The notes below the pieces were generated by a model. The model worked only from the letters and a program-made list of their open reading frames with translations, ran no database searches and had not been told where the DNA came from. A stretch of DNA of 64,000 bases from Marinobacter gudaonensis (GTDB taxonomy: Bacteria; Pseudomonadota; Gammaproteobacteria; Pseudomonadales; Oleiphilaceae). The translations under genes and the position numbers were made by a program. Numbering within the stretch: position 1 is the stretch's first letter; every line of letters starts with the position of its first letter. Of this stretch, positions 20,679-30,650 are shown piece by piece. The stretch is taken from positions 33,619-97,618 of the forward strand of contig NZ_FOYV01000005.1 of the NCBI RefSeq assembly GCF_900115175.1, given 5' to 3'.

Positions 20679-21403
20679 CGCTCGAACTCCGCGTCTTTCA
20701 GTCGTAGCTCGTAGGTGCTGCCATCGGGTTCCACCTGGCGCAGACGAACCATCAGGTAGTTTTGCTCCTTCGAGAACCAGATCAGGGTTTGTCGATCAGA
20801 ATTCTCGCGAACCTTTTCCGCCTTGAGCGTGGCCTGCATTTGCCCGCCGGCCCTGACCGATTCGCCATTAATAACCGCAAAGCGTTCCTCGTCGATGCGT
20901 CCCTTGTCGAGTACCTGGTAGCTCATCTCACGCAGTCCGTTACGGATGTCCTGGTGAAGTTGCAACTGGTAGCCCAGGGGGTCGAGCACGCCCTCATCGA
21001 TGGCAACCTCAAAGGCTTTGCCCTTGTAGCGTCCGGTGGCCAGCCCCTTTTCCCAGTCAAAGTCGATGGATTGTTTCCGATCGCTGACCAGAAAACCGGA
21101 CAGGCTATAGCGGTAGCGCATGGGGATGACACGGCCGTTTTGCCACCGGAAGATCAGCGACTCGTCAATGTCGGCAATGAACGAATCCACATCGGTGCGG
21201 TACAGCCAGATGTCGTTGCCCTGGGCGGTCAGTGTACGTTTGGCGGTGCCATTGAGGGTGATCCCCTTTTCCATGGCAGCGGTGTAGCTGGCCTCGAAAG
21301 GAACCAGTTCGGATGTGGTTTCTGCCGCGCTCGCGGCTGGGCTGGCAAAAGCGCCAATGAGCACCAGCAGCATGGCACAGAGTCGGTTGGAGGGCAGTGT
21401 CAT
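20675..21403 (-). CDS. DUF3108 periplasmic protein
   Basis: A 242-residue exported protein: signal peptide with hydrophobic core and AASA-type cleavage (about residue 27), then a beta-rich mature domain with FEASYTAAMEKGITLNG, LSGFLVSDRKQSIDFDWEKG and ending in a YELRLKDAEFER stretch. This matches the DUF3108 family, often found beside purN/purM in gammaproteobacteria, as here. Function not established. It ends in the 3' end of avtA with no separate terminator visible. Confidence 0.85.
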   Translation of the reverse strand: MTLPSNRLCAMLLVLIGAFASPAASAAETTSELVPFEASYTAAMEKGITLNGTAKRTLTAQGNDIWLYRTDVDSFIADIDESLIFRWQNGRVIPMRYRYSLSGFLVSDRKQSIDFDWEKGLATGRYKGKAFEVAIDEGVLDPLGYQLQLHQDIRNGLREMSYQVLDKGRIDEERFAVINGESVRAGGQMQATLKAEKVRENSDRQTLIWFSKEQNYLMVRLRQVEPDGSTYELRLKDAEFER

Positions 21404-21498
21404 GAAAAAGGCCTCAAACAGGAACTGTTACCGTCATCATTGGCGACAGTGTAGACGCTTGGGCCGTACTCGAGCATGACAATTCGTTCAGGCAATCC

Positions 21499-22161
21499 TC
21501 AGCTGGCGCTCAGGCGCATCGGCTGCTTCAGGGGCTGACCATCGAACAGTACGCCCTCGCTGCCTAGCTGGATGCGGCCCTCGCAGAACCAACGCACAAC
21601 AATGGGGTAGAGGATGTGCTCCTCGGCCTGAACCTTTTCCGCCAGGGACTCCGGTGTCTCGTCCTGACTTACCGAGACCTCCGCCTGGGCAATGACCGGG
21701 CCGCCATCCAGTTCCTCGGTGACAAAATGGATGGAGACTCCATGCACCCGGTCACCAGCTTCGAGCGCCCGCCGATGGGTGTTCAAGCCTGTATATTTGG
21801 GCAGCAGGGACGGATGGATGTTCAGCATCCTGCCCCGGAAGGCTCGCACAAAATCGGTGGTCAGGATGCGCATGAAGCCGGCGAGAACGATCAGGTCCGG
21901 GTTGTGACGGAGGATTTCCGCCATCAAAGAGGCGTCGAACTCTTCCCGGGAGCCAAAGTCCTTGTGATTCACCACGAAGGACTCGATATTCGCCTGTGCC
22001 GCGCGCTCAAGGGCAAACGCGCCCGGCTGATTGCAGCCCACGGCAACAATCTGGCCGGGAAAGTCCCGCTCACGGCTGGCCTCGATCAGTGCCTGGAGAT
22101 TGGTTCCGCTGCCGGAAGCCAGAACCAGAATGCGTGGCAAGGGGGTCGGGTCCGCCTTCAT
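21499..22161 (-). CDS. purN: Phosphoribosylglycinamide formyltransferase 1
   Basis: Third step of purine synthesis, transferring a formyl group from 10-formyl-THF to GAR. The start chosen gives [25 protein letters not shown]..., 220 residues, and overlaps the purM stop as ATGA; a longer frame exists only because it runs into purM. Motifs: GSGTNLQAL substrate loop, [12 protein letters not shown] with the catalytic Asn-His, and [15 protein letters not shown] with the catalytic Asp. Confidence 0.97.
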   Translation of the reverse strand: MKADPTPLPRILVLASGSGTNLQALIEASRERDFPGQIVAVGCNQPGAFALERAAQANIESFVVNHKDFGSREEFDASLMAEILRHNPDLIVLAGFMRILTTDFVRAFRGRMLNIHPSLLPKYTGLNTHRRALEAGDRVHGVSIHFVTEELDGGPVIAQAEVSVSQDETPESLAEKVQAEEHILYPIVVRWFCEGRIQLGSEGVLFDGQPLKQPMRLSAS

Positions 22162-23222
22162 GCCGACAACAGCCCCGGGGCATAGCGCACGCAGGGCTCC
22201 GCGTCTTGCGTGGAGGCGCTCTCGATAACGCCGACCTGCCAGGCGTGCTCGCCCAGTGCCCGGAGGGTGTCGAGGGCCAGATCTTTCTGGTTGGCCGGTA
22301 CACACACGATCATGCCAATGCCACAGTTGAAGGTACGGTACATTTCCTCACTGGCAACGCCACCCTGATCTTTCAGCCACTGGAACACCGGCGGCAGTTT
22401 CCAGCTGCTGGTGTCGATGGCGGCCACCGTGCCATTCGGCAGGACGCGGGGAATGTTTTCAGGCAATCCACCGCCGGTTATGTGAGAGAGGGCGCGTACG
22501 TCCACTTCCCGGATCAGCTGGAGCAGGTTTTTCACGTAGATGCGCGTTGGTGCCATCAGCGCGTCCGCAAGTGTCTCATGGCCCATGGGCTGGTTCAGGT
22601 CTGCCTTGCTGACCTCCAGAATCTTGCGAATCAGTGAGTAGCCGTTGGAGTGGGGGCCGGAAGAGCCGAGGGCCAGCAGGACATCACCAGACTGAACGCG
22701 GCTGCCATCGATGATTTCGCTACGCTCGGCAACGCCAACACAGAAACCGGCCAGATCATAATCGTCGCCTTCATACATGCCGGGCATCTCGGCGGTCTCG
22801 CCGCCCACCAGGGCGCAACCTGCCAGTTCGCATCCCGCGCCAATGCCGGCAACCACCTGGGCGGCAACGTCGACATTGAGTTTGCCGGTGGCGTAATAGT
22901 CGAGGAAGAACAGGGGCTCTGCACCCCCAACCACGAGATCATTAACGCACATGGCGACCAGGTCGATGCCAATGCTGTCGTGCTTTTCCAGCTGCATGGC
23001 CAGGCGCAGTTTGGTGCCCACCCCATCGGTGCCGGACACAAGTACCGGTTCATTGTAGCCAGCGGGAATCGAGACCATCGCGCCAAAACCGCCGAGGCCG
23101 CCCAGCACCTCCGGGCGGCGGGTGCGCGCTGCGGTATCCTTGATGCGACGTACGAGTTCGTTGCCTGCGTCAATGTCAACGCCAGCGTCGCGGTAGGTAA
23201 GGGAGGGCTTCTGTTCGCTCAT
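22158..23222 (-). CDS. purM: Phosphoribosylformylglycinamidine cyclo-ligase
   Basis: Makes AIR from FGAM with ATP in purine synthesis. The chosen ATG gives [24 protein letters not shown]..., 354 residues, the normal length; upstream in-frame codons are not needed. Conserved blocks: [26 protein letters not shown] (about residues 140-150), [12 protein letters not shown] and [16 protein letters not shown]. It is divergent from the DUF2066 gene; the 159-base gap holds both promoters. Confidence 0.97.
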   Translation of the reverse strand: MSEQKPSLTYRDAGVDIDAGNELVRRIKDTAARTRRPEVLGGLGGFGAMVSIPAGYNEPVLVSGTDGVGTKLRLAMQLEKHDSIGIDLVAMCVNDLVVGGAEPLFFLDYYATGKLNVDVAAQVVAGIGAGCELAGCALVGGETAEMPGMYEGDDYDLAGFCVGVAERSEIIDGSRVQSGDVLLALGSSGPHSNGYSLIRKILEVSKADLNQPMGHETLADALMAPTRIYVKNLLQLIREVDVRALSHITGGGLPENIPRVLPNGTVAAIDTSSWKLPPVFQWLKDQGGVASEEMYRTFNCGIGMIVCVPANQKDLALDTLRALGEHAWQVGVIESASTQDAEPCVRYAPGLLSA

Positions 23223-23381
23223 GGGGTTCTTAACCGTTGGCCAGTGGGTCAGGCGGCGGATTTTAACAGGTGCGCTGTAGTGCTCCAAATGTATATTGCT
23301 TTTCGGAAACCCGGGGCTGCTACTCAGCCTGTAGGGCATGGTGTATCCTATGCGCCATTCATGCGAATTGCAGGGTGTTTC

Positions 23382-24707
23382 ATGTCGTTATCAGGACACA
23401 AGTTGCCACAGGCGCCAGGATTGGCTGCTCGGTTCTTTGCATTCATCGGGCTGTTGCTGCTCATCTGGTCCGGGCCGGCCACCGCGGTGACGGTGTCTGG
23501 ACTCTACTCTGCCCGGGTTCCGGTGGAGGGTGCGTCCGAGGCGCAGCTGACCAAGGGTTATGCGGATGGTCTGAGGCAGGTGCTGGTGCGGGTTTCCGGC
23601 AGCCAGGATGTTCTGGCCACGGCGGGCGTGGATAGCCTGCTTGCAGATGCCGAATCGCTTCTGTTGTCGTATCAGGTTGCCCGTGACGAATCAGGCCAGA
23701 GCATTCTGAGTATGTCATTTGGTGCAGTTGGCGTTAACCGTGCGCTGGCGTCCATTGATGCGCCCGTGTGGGGCGCCAACCGGCCGCTGACGCTGGCGTG
23801 GATCGCGGTGGAAGATCGCGGCGCCCGGACCCTTGTTACGGGAGCCTCCGAAAGCACCGCGAGTGCCACGGCCGATGGCGGTTGGAGCACAGCTTTCGAT
23901 GCAGCCGCCCGAAAGCGTGGTTTGCCCCTGACGACACCGCCAGAGAGCTTCAACACCAGCCGGGAACTGCTTTCAGACATCTGGGGGCAGTTTGTCGGCC
24001 GGGTGAAATCAGCCTCCTCAGACCTCGAACACGACGTCCTGGCCCTGGTGCGCGTCAGCCGCGCGGGCGGTCAGTGGCGTGCTGGGTGGGTTTTTGATGG
24101 CATGTCGATGGACGCCGGTGAGGAATCGGTCACTGCGCCTACGCAGCAGGCGCTCGCCGAGGCGGTGATCAACCGCTGGGCAGAGCGGTATGCGGGCCGT
24201 TACGCCGTCGCCGCCTCGGAAGTGGGCGATTCTCCGCAGGTGGATATTGTGCTTCGGGGTGTCAGCTCCCTTGAGGACTATGCCCGCGTGAACAAGATCC
24301 TTCAGGACCTCACGCCCGTGGTTGGCGTGGGCGCGCACCGTGTCCGCGATGATCAACTGACGCTGCGGGTTGCCTTCTCCGGCGAGCTGGATCAGCTTCA
24401 GGAATACATCGCGCTGGACCCCCGCTTCGTGCCCATCGAATCTGGCATTCCCGCAGAGCCGGAAGTTGCGGATTCTGCCTCGACCAAGCTTCCGGGCAGC
24501 CAGGAGAGCGGGGTCAGTGCCAGCGAGCCGCCCGCAAAACCCGAGGGCGAGGAATCCCGGACTGCGGCCGATGAATCGGCCATGTTCACCTACCAGCCCG
24601 TCCCCGTCGACGAAGAAGAGGCCCAGCAGGCGTTCGAATCCCTGTACGAGGTCCTGTATTATCGGTGGCAACCGGCCTCTGTCATCGGGAGCGGTGGCAG
24701 CGAATAA
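23382..24707 (+). CDS. DUF2066 domain protein, exported
   Basis: A 441-residue protein with an N-terminal hydrophobic signal (to about residue 36, ending SGPATA). The DUF2066 start [39 protein letters not shown] follows. The central region is ordinary alpha/beta; the last 80 residues are acidic and low-complexity before a [11 protein letters not shown] ending. The start at 23382 has AGGG six bases upstream; an ATG 21 bases earlier is possible. DUF2066 genes next to purM and hda are usual in Pseudomonas-like genomes; the function is unknown. Confidence 0.83.
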   Translation: MSLSGHKLPQAPGLAARFFAFIGLLLLIWSGPATAVTVSGLYSARVPVEGASEAQLTKGYADGLRQVLVRVSGSQDVLATAGVDSLLADAESLLLSYQVARDESGQSILSMSFGAVGVNRALASIDAPVWGANRPLTLAWIAVEDRGARTLVTGASESTASATADGGWSTAFDAAARKRGLPLTTPPESFNTSRELLSDIWGQFVGRVKSASSDLEHDVLALVRVSRAGGQWRAGWVFDGMSMDAGEESVTAPTQQALAEAVINRWAERYAGRYAVAASEVGDSPQVDIVLRGVSSLEDYARVNKILQDLTPVVGVGAHRVRDDQLTLRVAFSGELDQLQEYIALDPRFVPIESGIPAEPEVADSASTKLPGSQESGVSASEPPAKPEGEESRTAADESAMFTYQPVPVDEEEAQQAFESLYEVLYYRWQPASVIGSGGSE

Positions 24708-24731
24708 GCAGGGGTAATCGGAGGGAATCGT

Positions 24732-25292
24732 TTGAATTTACACCGTTGGCGCTGGATTCCCAATGCCCTGACGTTCCTGCGAATTCTGCTGATTGCTCCC
24801 TTCGCTGGCGCCCTGCTTGTTGGCGACTACCGGCGTGCGCTGGTGATTTTCTTCCTGGCTGCGGCCACCGACGCCATTGATGGATTTCTGGCGCGGCATT
24901 TCAACTGGCGCTCCAGACTGGGGGCCATCGCCGACCCTCTGGCGGATAAAGCCCTGCTGATTACCGCCTATCTGATGCTGACTCTGACCTCAGTGCTTCC
25001 CGTCTGGCTGTTTGCCGTGGTTCTGGGCAGAGACCTGCTGATTGTGGGCGGAGCTCTGGCCTATCATTATTTTGTGGGTCGTTACGATATGGAGCCGAGC
25101 ATTCCGGGCAAGATCAACACCTTTGTTCAGATTCTCGTGGCGCTGGCCATCATTGTGCTGCTCGCCGATCTGCCTATGCAGCCCTGGGTGGTGGACGCTG
25201 GCATTGTGGTGGTTGCGGTGTCGGCCATTGCCAGCGGCGGGCACTATCTGGTGGTCTGGAGTGTGCGGGCCTGGAGGGCAACCCGGTCATGA
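24732..25292 (+). CDS. CDP-alcohol phosphatidyltransferase family protein
   Basis: Membrane enzyme of phospholipid head-group transfer. The 186-residue protein has the CDP-alcohol phosphotransferase motif DG(X)2AR(X)8G(X)3D(X)3D as DAIDGFLARHFNWRSRLGAIADPLADK (split by residue class, about residues 44-70). Four to five hydrophobic segments follow. It resembles PgsA-like synthases but the true substrate (glycerol phosphate or phosphatidylglycerol) cannot be read from sequence. The start is TTG behind GGAGGGAA. The stop overlaps the hda start by four bases. Confidence 0.85.
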   Translation: MNLHRWRWIPNALTFLRILLIAPFAGALLVGDYRRALVIFFLAAATDAIDGFLARHFNWRSRLGAIADPLADKALLITAYLMLTLTSVLPVWLFAVVLGRDLLIVGGALAYHYFVGRYDMEPSIPGKINTFVQILVALAIIVLLADLPMQPWVVDAGIVVVAVSAIASGGHYLVVWSVRAWRATRS

Positions 25293-25987
25293 CGGCATCG
25301 CAGCTGGTTCTTGGCGTCAAGCTGCGGGACGACGCCCGGTTTGACAATTTTCACGGAGAGCGTAATCGTGAAGCTGCCGACAGGCTGGAGGCACTTTGCC
25401 AGCAGGCGGGCGGGGTGCCGGTGGTGGTGCTCTGTGGTGATGCCGACACCGGCAAAAGCCACCTGCTTCAGGCTGCCTGTCACAGTGCCGATCAGCAGGG
25501 AAGGTCGGCCGTTTGCATCAGTGTCGCCGAGTTGCAGCCATTTGGTCCCGCAGCGCTGTCCGGGCTGGAGAGTCAGGATCTGGTGTGCCTGGACGACCTG
25601 GACCTGGTGGCCGGCAAGCGGGATTGGGAAGAGGCTATTTTCCATCTTTACAACCGGATAGACGACCGCAACGCGATGATGATCGTGAGTGCGTCGGATT
25701 TGCCGGGCCAATTGCCGTTCCAGCTTCCAGACCTGGTGTCCCGGCTGAGGCATGGGCTCACAATTCAGCTGGGCATATACAGAGACGAGGATCGACTCCG
25801 CATACTGATGGCGCGGGCCGAAAAACGCGGACTGGTGATGTCACGCGAAGTGGCCGCCTACATCATGCGCCGGGCGCCCCGTGGGTTGGGCGACTTGCTT
25901 GGAATTCTGGATATGCTGGATGAGAATTCACTGCAGGCACAGCGCAGGTTGACCATTCCGTTCGTTAAATCGGTGATGAGATGGTAG
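25289..25987 (+). CDS. hda: DnaA regulatory inactivator Hda
   Basis: AAA+ protein that, with the DNA-loaded beta clamp, stimulates ATP hydrolysis by DnaA and so prevents over-initiation. The 232-residue protein has the clamp-binding motif QLVLGV at residues 5-10 (QLSLPL in E. coli). It also has a DnaA-like P-loop region GDADTGKSHLLQAA, the Walker B LVCLDDLDLV, and the C-terminal RAPRGLGDLLGILDMLDENSL sensor II region. It overlaps the preceding gene (ATGA). Confidence 0.93.
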   Translation: MTASQLVLGVKLRDDARFDNFHGERNREAADRLEALCQQAGGVPVVVLCGDADTGKSHLLQAACHSADQQGRSAVCISVAELQPFGPAALSGLESQDLVCLDDLDLVAGKRDWEEAIFHLYNRIDDRNAMMIVSASDLPGQLPFQLPDLVSRLRHGLTIQLGIYRDEDRLRILMARAEKRGLVMSREVAAYIMRRAPRGLGDLLGILDMLDENSLQAQRRLTIPFVKSVMRW

Positions 25988-26048
25988 CCGGAGGCAACGG
26001 GGCTGATCCGGAAAAGAACGATAACGGCTTAATCGAGGGAGAGACAGA

Positions 26049-26846
26049 ATGAGACGGGTAGTTTTCAATCAGAAAGGTGGCGTGGGTAAATCCAGTATCA
26101 CCTGCAACCTGGCCGCGATCAGTGCGGCACGCGGCAAGCGCACGCTGGTAGTGGACCTGGATCCCCAGGGCAACTCGACCCATTACTTGCTGGGCAAGCC
26201 CGCCAGTGAATTGAAAGACACGGTGGCAGACATGCTCGAGCAGACCGTGGCGTTCACCGTCTTCAACCGGCGGCCAGACGAGTTCGTCCATGCCTCGCCA
26301 TTCAATAATCTGTTTGTGATGCCGTCCAGCCCGGAACTCGATTTTCTCGAGCGCAAGCTCGAGGCCAAGCACAAGATCTACAAGCTGCGCGAAGCCCTGA
26401 AAAAGCTCGGCGAGACCTTTGACGCCATCTACATCGACACGGCGCCAGCACTGAACTTTTATACACGGTCGGCCCTGATTGCGGCGCAGCGTTGCCTGAT
26501 TCCATTTGACTGCGACGATTTCTCACGCCAGGCGCTCTATAACATCCTCAACGAAATCCGGGATTTGCAGGAAGATCACAACGAGGACCTGGTGGTGGAG
26601 GGCATTGTTGCCAACCAGTTCCAGCCCCGTGCCAGCCTGCCTCGCCAACTGGTGAGAGAGCTCACCGAGGAAGGCTTGCCGGTGTTGCCGGTACGGTTGT
26701 CGAGCTCCGTGAAAATGAAGGAATCCCATCAGAGCCGCCAGCCGCTTATTCACATGGCGCCGAAGCACCCTTTGACGCGCCAGTACGAGGACCTGTTCCG
26801 GGTTTTGCACGGCGAAACCGTGGAGTTGGAACCTCTGACCGACTAA
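26049..26846 (+). CDS. Orphan ParA-family ATPase
   Basis: A 265-residue deviant-Walker ATPase: MRRVVFNQKGGVGKSSITCN places the Walker A lysines at residues 9 and 14, with VVDLDPQGNSTH (switch I) and IYIDTAPALNFYTRSAL (Walker B/switch II) intact. There is no ParB partner gene or parS-like repeat beside it, so it is not the chromosome-partition ParA (which lies near the origin with ParB). Such orphan ParA proteins position cellular machines; what this one positions cannot be told. It is followed 12 bases later by yqcC. Confidence 0.88.
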   Translation: MRRVVFNQKGGVGKSSITCNLAAISAARGKRTLVVDLDPQGNSTHYLLGKPASELKDTVADMLEQTVAFTVFNRRPDEFVHASPFNNLFVMPSSPELDFLERKLEAKHKIYKLREALKKLGETFDAIYIDTAPALNFYTRSALIAAQRCLIPFDCDDFSRQALYNILNEIRDLQEDHNEDLVVEGIVANQFQPRASLPRQLVRELTEEGLPVLPVRLSSSVKMKESHQSRQPLIHMAPKHPLTRQYEDLFRVLHGETVELEPLTD

Positions 26847-26858
26847 GGCAAGAACGTT

Positions 26859-27194
26859 ATGAGCACACCAGACGATCAGCTTGGCCAGGTTGCGGACAGC
26901 CTGTTACGCATCGAGATGGAGCTCCGGCGCCTGGGGCTCTGGGAGGCGGAGTCGCCACCAGACGAAGCCTTCCAGAGCACACAGCCATTCTGTATCGACA
27001 CGCTGGAATTTCCCCAGTGGCTACAGTTTGTTTTCGTCGCAAGGATGAAGGTGATTATCGAAAGCGACCATTCACTGCCGGCCACCTCGGGTATTGCGCC
27101 CATGGCCGAAGAGCATTTCCGGGGGCGGCCGGAATCTGGAAATGCGTTGGTTCGGGAGCTGGAGGAAATAGACCGGTTGTTGTCCAGCGAGTAA
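26859..27194 (+). CDS. yqcC: YqcC family protein
   Basis: A small soluble all-helical protein of 111 residues. VADSLLRIEMELRRLGLWE at the start and QPFCIDTLEFPQWLQFVFVARM in the middle are characteristic of YqcC (DUF446). Family function is not established; in E. coli it lies beside truC. Here it follows an orphan ParA gene by 12 bases and ends against the convergent nadC gene, so it is probably co-transcribed with parA. Confidence 0.85.
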   Translation: MSTPDDQLGQVADSLLRIEMELRRLGLWEAESPPDEAFQSTQPFCIDTLEFPQWLQFVFVARMKVIIESDHSLPATSGIAPMAEEHFRGRPESGNALVRELEEIDRLLSSE

Positions 27195-28046
27195 TCAGTC
27201 GAGCCGCATGGACAGGTCCACGGCCTTGACATCCTTGGTCAGCGCGCCGATGGAGATGTAGTCCACACCGGTTTCCGCGATGGGCACCAGTGTCGAGGCA
27301 TTGATGCCTCCGGATGCTTCGAGTTTCGCCCGGTCGCCGGTCCGGGCGACGGCGGTGCGCATATCCTCAAGCGTGAATTCATCCAGCATAATAATGTCTG
27401 CACCGGCGCTCAGGGCCTGTTCCAGTTCGTCCAGATTCTCGGTTTCCACTTCGACGGGTTTTCCCGGTGCGATCTGACGGGCTGCCCGGACTGCATCTGC
27501 GATCGAGCCGCACGCCGCAATGTGGTTTTCCTTGATCAGGAAGGCGTCCCAGAGCCCGATCCGATGGTTGTAGCAACCACCACAGGTCACGGCGTATTTC
27601 TGGGCAAGACGCAGGCCCGGTAAGGTCTTTCGGGTGTCCAGCAGACGTACGTTCGTGTGGGCGACCCTGGCGGCATAGGCGGCGCAGGCAGTGGCCACAC
27701 CCGACAAAGTCTGCAGCCAATTGAGAGCGGCACGCTCGGCACCCAGCAGGCTGCGAGCCGCCCCGTCCATGGTGAACAGTAACTGATCGGGTGCCACGGT
27801 ATCGCCATCGGCGACCTGCCAGTCCAGCGTTACGGTTGGATCCACCTGGCGAAACACCTCCTCTACCCACGCGCGGCCTGCAATTGTCGCCGACTCCCGC
27901 GTAATCACGCGGGCGGTCGCCCGCTTATGTTCCGGGATCAGCATGGCCGTGATGTCGCCGTCCCCCATGTCTTCCCGCAGACTCTGGGCGACGTTTTCGA
28001 TTCTGGCCTGCCGGAGACGTTCTGGTGTGATCATAGGGCGCTTCAT
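27195..28046 (-). CDS. nadC: Nicotinate-nucleotide pyrophosphorylase (carboxylating)
   Basis: Quinolinate phosphoribosyltransferase of NAD synthesis. The chosen start gives [19 protein letters not shown]..., 283 residues; a TTG 36 bases upstream and an ATG 12 bases downstream are alternatives. Motifs: [45 protein letters not shown] (read in two parts, with the catalytic Arg/Lys/His set) and a C-terminal [25 protein letters not shown] phosphate-binding region. nadC and ampDE are neighbours in many gammaproteobacteria, here separated by a DUF1631 gene. Confidence 0.95.
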   Translation of the reverse strand: MKRPMITPERLRQARIENVAQSLREDMGDGDITAMLIPEHKRATARVITRESATIAGRAWVEEVFRQVDPTVTLDWQVADGDTVAPDQLLFTMDGAARSLLGAERAALNWLQTLSGVATACAAYAARVAHTNVRLLDTRKTLPGLRLAQKYAVTCGGCYNHRIGLWDAFLIKENHIAACGSIADAVRAARQIAPGKPVEVETENLDELEQALSAGADIIMLDEFTLEDMRTAVARTGDRAKLEASGGINASTLVPIAETGVDYISIGALTKDVKAVDLSMRLD

Positions 28047-28277
28047 GTCCGTAACTGGTGGGAGAGGGTTCTGAGGCCACAATTCTAAAGCCCGTTCGGC
28101 AAATCGCCAAACCCCAACCGGCCCCTGCTAAACTGCGATAGCAGACCCTGAAAACGTGACGAAGTTCAGGTCTACACAAAAGGTGACAAATTCTGACACA
28201 AGGTGACGCAGCGAGCTCGTATCATGCTTTGATAAGAGAGTCTCTCAATTGAAAGTGACAGCAGGCGGAGCAGCGAC

Positions 28278-30581
28278 ATGGCGCACGATAACAAGGTTGT
28301 CCGATTTTCCGGCCAGAAGTCGCCCGGACGGTTCGACCTGCCGTCCGCGCTGATTCATTTACGTGACGCATCGGGTCAGTCTCTGAAGTCTGTGCTCGGG
28401 GCGTTTTTTGACCGCGCGGACGATGCGCTGTTCGAGCTGGCCGATCGCGCCGGTTCCAATCTGGACCAGACTGCCTACTTTGATGCCATGCGTGAGCTGC
28501 GCCTGCGGCGCAAAGCGATGGTGGTATCCATACTCCAGTACGTCAGTCAGGCGTTCAATGAAATCGGACGATTCCAGCCTCAGCAGGCCACCCATGCCCT
28601 CGACGACATTGACCAGGACTCTCTCAGCCTGGTGGACCATTCCGAGTTGGAACAACAGGTTGCCGTCGATAACCTGATCAACAAACTGCGCAACCGCTAT
28701 ACGGAACAGATTCGTCTGCTGACCATTCGGGTGGGGCATCTGGTGCCGGGTATTGAACTCAGGGATGCGCAGATGCCGCTGAGCCCGGAAATTATTTGCG
28801 GTGGTCTCGCCGAAGCCTGTGCCGATCTGGATATCGACATTCGGGCGAAACTTGTGGTTCTCAAGCTGTTCGACCGCCTGCTGGCGGATACGCTGGGTGA
28901 TTTCTACCAGGAGGCGAACCGGACTCTGATCAAAGAGGGAGTTTTGCCGGACATGAAGCGTCCTCCTGCTGGTAAAGGGGCTGTTCAGTCCCCACAACAC
29001 TCTGGTAAAGGACAATCAACAGCATCCGGAAAGGGCGGCGCGACGGCCAAAGACGAAAGCGAAGGGGCTACGGGAGGTTCCCAGGCCACTTTTTCGGAGC
29101 TCAGCGCACTGCTGCACAAGGGGGATGGCGGATATACCTCCGGCACACGTGAGGGCGGTGAAGGTTACATCGATACCGATCGGCTGGTGGCCAGGTTAAC
29201 CGAGGCCCAGGCGAGCAGTCGGCAGTGGGACGAGGGCGTTGTGATCCCGCTCAATGAACAGCTGGGTCCGTTGCTGCGAGGAGGCGATGGTAAAAGCCTG
29301 AACCCCGGGCAGGTCGATCGCGATGTTATTAACCTGGTGTCCATGCTGTTCGATTTTATCCTTGAGGATCGCCAGCTTCACCCGGTCATGAAGGCCTTGA
29401 TCGGACGTCTGCAGATTCCCGTGCTCAAGGTGGCCCTGAGCGATCAGAACTTCTTCAATCGGGGTGGTCATCCGGTGCGCAAGTTGCTGAATGAGCTCGC
29501 GCTTTCGGCCATTGGCTGGACCGAGAAGAAGACCGGTCAGCGCGATCCGCTGCGGGAAAAAATCGAGTACGTGGTAGATCGGGTGCTCAACGAGTTCACC
29601 GACAATGTGGCGTTGTTTGATGAGTTGCTGAAAGACTTTAGCCACTTCATGGATCTGGACCGCCGGCGCCGGGAGCTCGTGGAGCAGCGCCTGCGCGACG
29701 CGGAGGAGGGGCGCGCCCGCCAGGAGCGCGCTTCCCATATTGCTCGGGAGTTGGTGGGTGAACTGACCGACCAGCGGGAGCTGCCTGAGCCAGTGGCCGG
29801 ACTGTTGAACGAGGCCTGGAGCCGCTACCTGCAATGGTTGGCACTCCGCGAGGGTGAGGACAGCGAGCGCTGGCAACAGGCGCGAAAACTAACCGAGCGA
29901 CTGGTGTGGAGCGTTGACCCGAGGCCGGTGACCGAGACCACAAGAAGCGATCTGCTCCGTGCCATCCCGGGTATCGTGGATGAGCTGCGCAGGGCGTTGC
30001 AGGATATCTCCTGGGATCCGTTTGCGACCGATGCGGTCATCCGTGACCTTGAGCTGGTGCATGTAGATGTCTTCCAGAGGCTGGTAACCGCACCGTCCCG
30101 CGAGGAACCCGAGCAGGCCGGGCCTGATGGGGTAGCCGATGGCGCTGCTCAGGCTGTTCCCGCGGATACAGAGCCGCAAGTAACAATCGATGCATCGGTG
30201 GCTCCGGCCGACGCGCCTGCCGAGAATGGGACGCCGATGACGCCAGAGCCACCGGTAGAGACGGAGGCAGTGGCGACCGCCAGCGAATCGGGGGCAGTGT
30301 CTGTTCAGTGGCTGGAGCGGGCTGATAGTCTGCGGGTAGGCTCCTGGATCGAGCTCAGCCGTGATGACGCCAAGGTACGTTGCAAACTGGCGGCTTTCAT
30401 CAAGGCAACGGGCAAGTACATTTTTGTCAATCGCAGTGGCGCGAAAGTGGCGGAGTACCAACGGGAAGAGCTGGCGGCGGAAATGGAGTCCGGTAATGTT
30501 GCCATGCTTGATGATGGTCTGATCTTCGATCGGGCACTGGAATCCATCATCGACAACCTGCGCAGCAGCCGTAAAGACTGA
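28278..30581 (+). CDS. DUF1631 family protein
   Basis: A 767-residue cytoplasmic protein. The N-terminal 220 residues are helical and rich in Leu/Arg. A Gly/Ser/Lys-rich linker (about 225-270) joins them to a helical domain (about 275-610) with DRDVINLVSMLFDFILEDRQLHPVMKALIGRLQIPVLKVAL-type sequence (read in pieces), the DUF1631 core. A Pro/Ala/Glu-rich linker leads to a C-terminal small beta domain (about 680-767) reading LRVGSWIELSRDDAKVRCKL and IFVNRSGAKVAEY, which looks PilZ-like. A c-di-GMP link is a guess from that domain only. About 195 bases upstream contain two AAGGTGAC-type direct repeats. Confidence 0.82.
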   Translation: MAHDNKVVRFSGQKSPGRFDLPSALIHLRDASGQSLKSVLGAFFDRADDALFELADRAGSNLDQTAYFDAMRELRLRRKAMVVSILQYVSQAFNEIGRFQPQQATHALDDIDQDSLSLVDHSELEQQVAVDNLINKLRNRYTEQIRLLTIRVGHLVPGIELRDAQMPLSPEIICGGLAEACADLDIDIRAKLVVLKLFDRLLADTLGDFYQEANRTLIKEGVLPDMKRPPAGKGAVQSPQHSGKGQSTASGKGGATAKDESEGATGGSQATFSELSALLHKGDGGYTSGTREGGEGYIDTDRLVARLTEAQASSRQWDEGVVIPLNEQLGPLLRGGDGKSLNPGQVDRDVINLVSMLFDFILEDRQLHPVMKALIGRLQIPVLKVALSDQNFFNRGGHPVRKLLNELALSAIGWTEKKTGQRDPLREKIEYVVDRVLNEFTDNVALFDELLKDFSHFMDLDRRRRELVEQRLRDAEEGRARQERASHIARELVGELTDQRELPEPVAGLLNEAWSRYLQWLALREGEDSERWQQARKLTERLVWSVDPRPVTETTRSDLLRAIPGIVDELRRALQDISWDPFATDAVIRDLELVHVDVFQRLVTAPSREEPEQAGPDGVADGAAQAVPADTEPQVTIDASVAPADAPAENGTPMTPEPPVETEAVATASESGAVSVQWLERADSLRVGSWIELSRDDAKVRCKLAAFIKATGKYIFVNRSGAKVAEYQREELAAEMESGNVAMLDDGLIFDRALESIIDNLRSSRKD

Positions 30582-30650
30582 TCCGTAGCAACCGCAAGCG
30601 CTTTGTGATTCAATCTGCAGGTGTAATCCTCTGAAACCGTTGGAATTACC

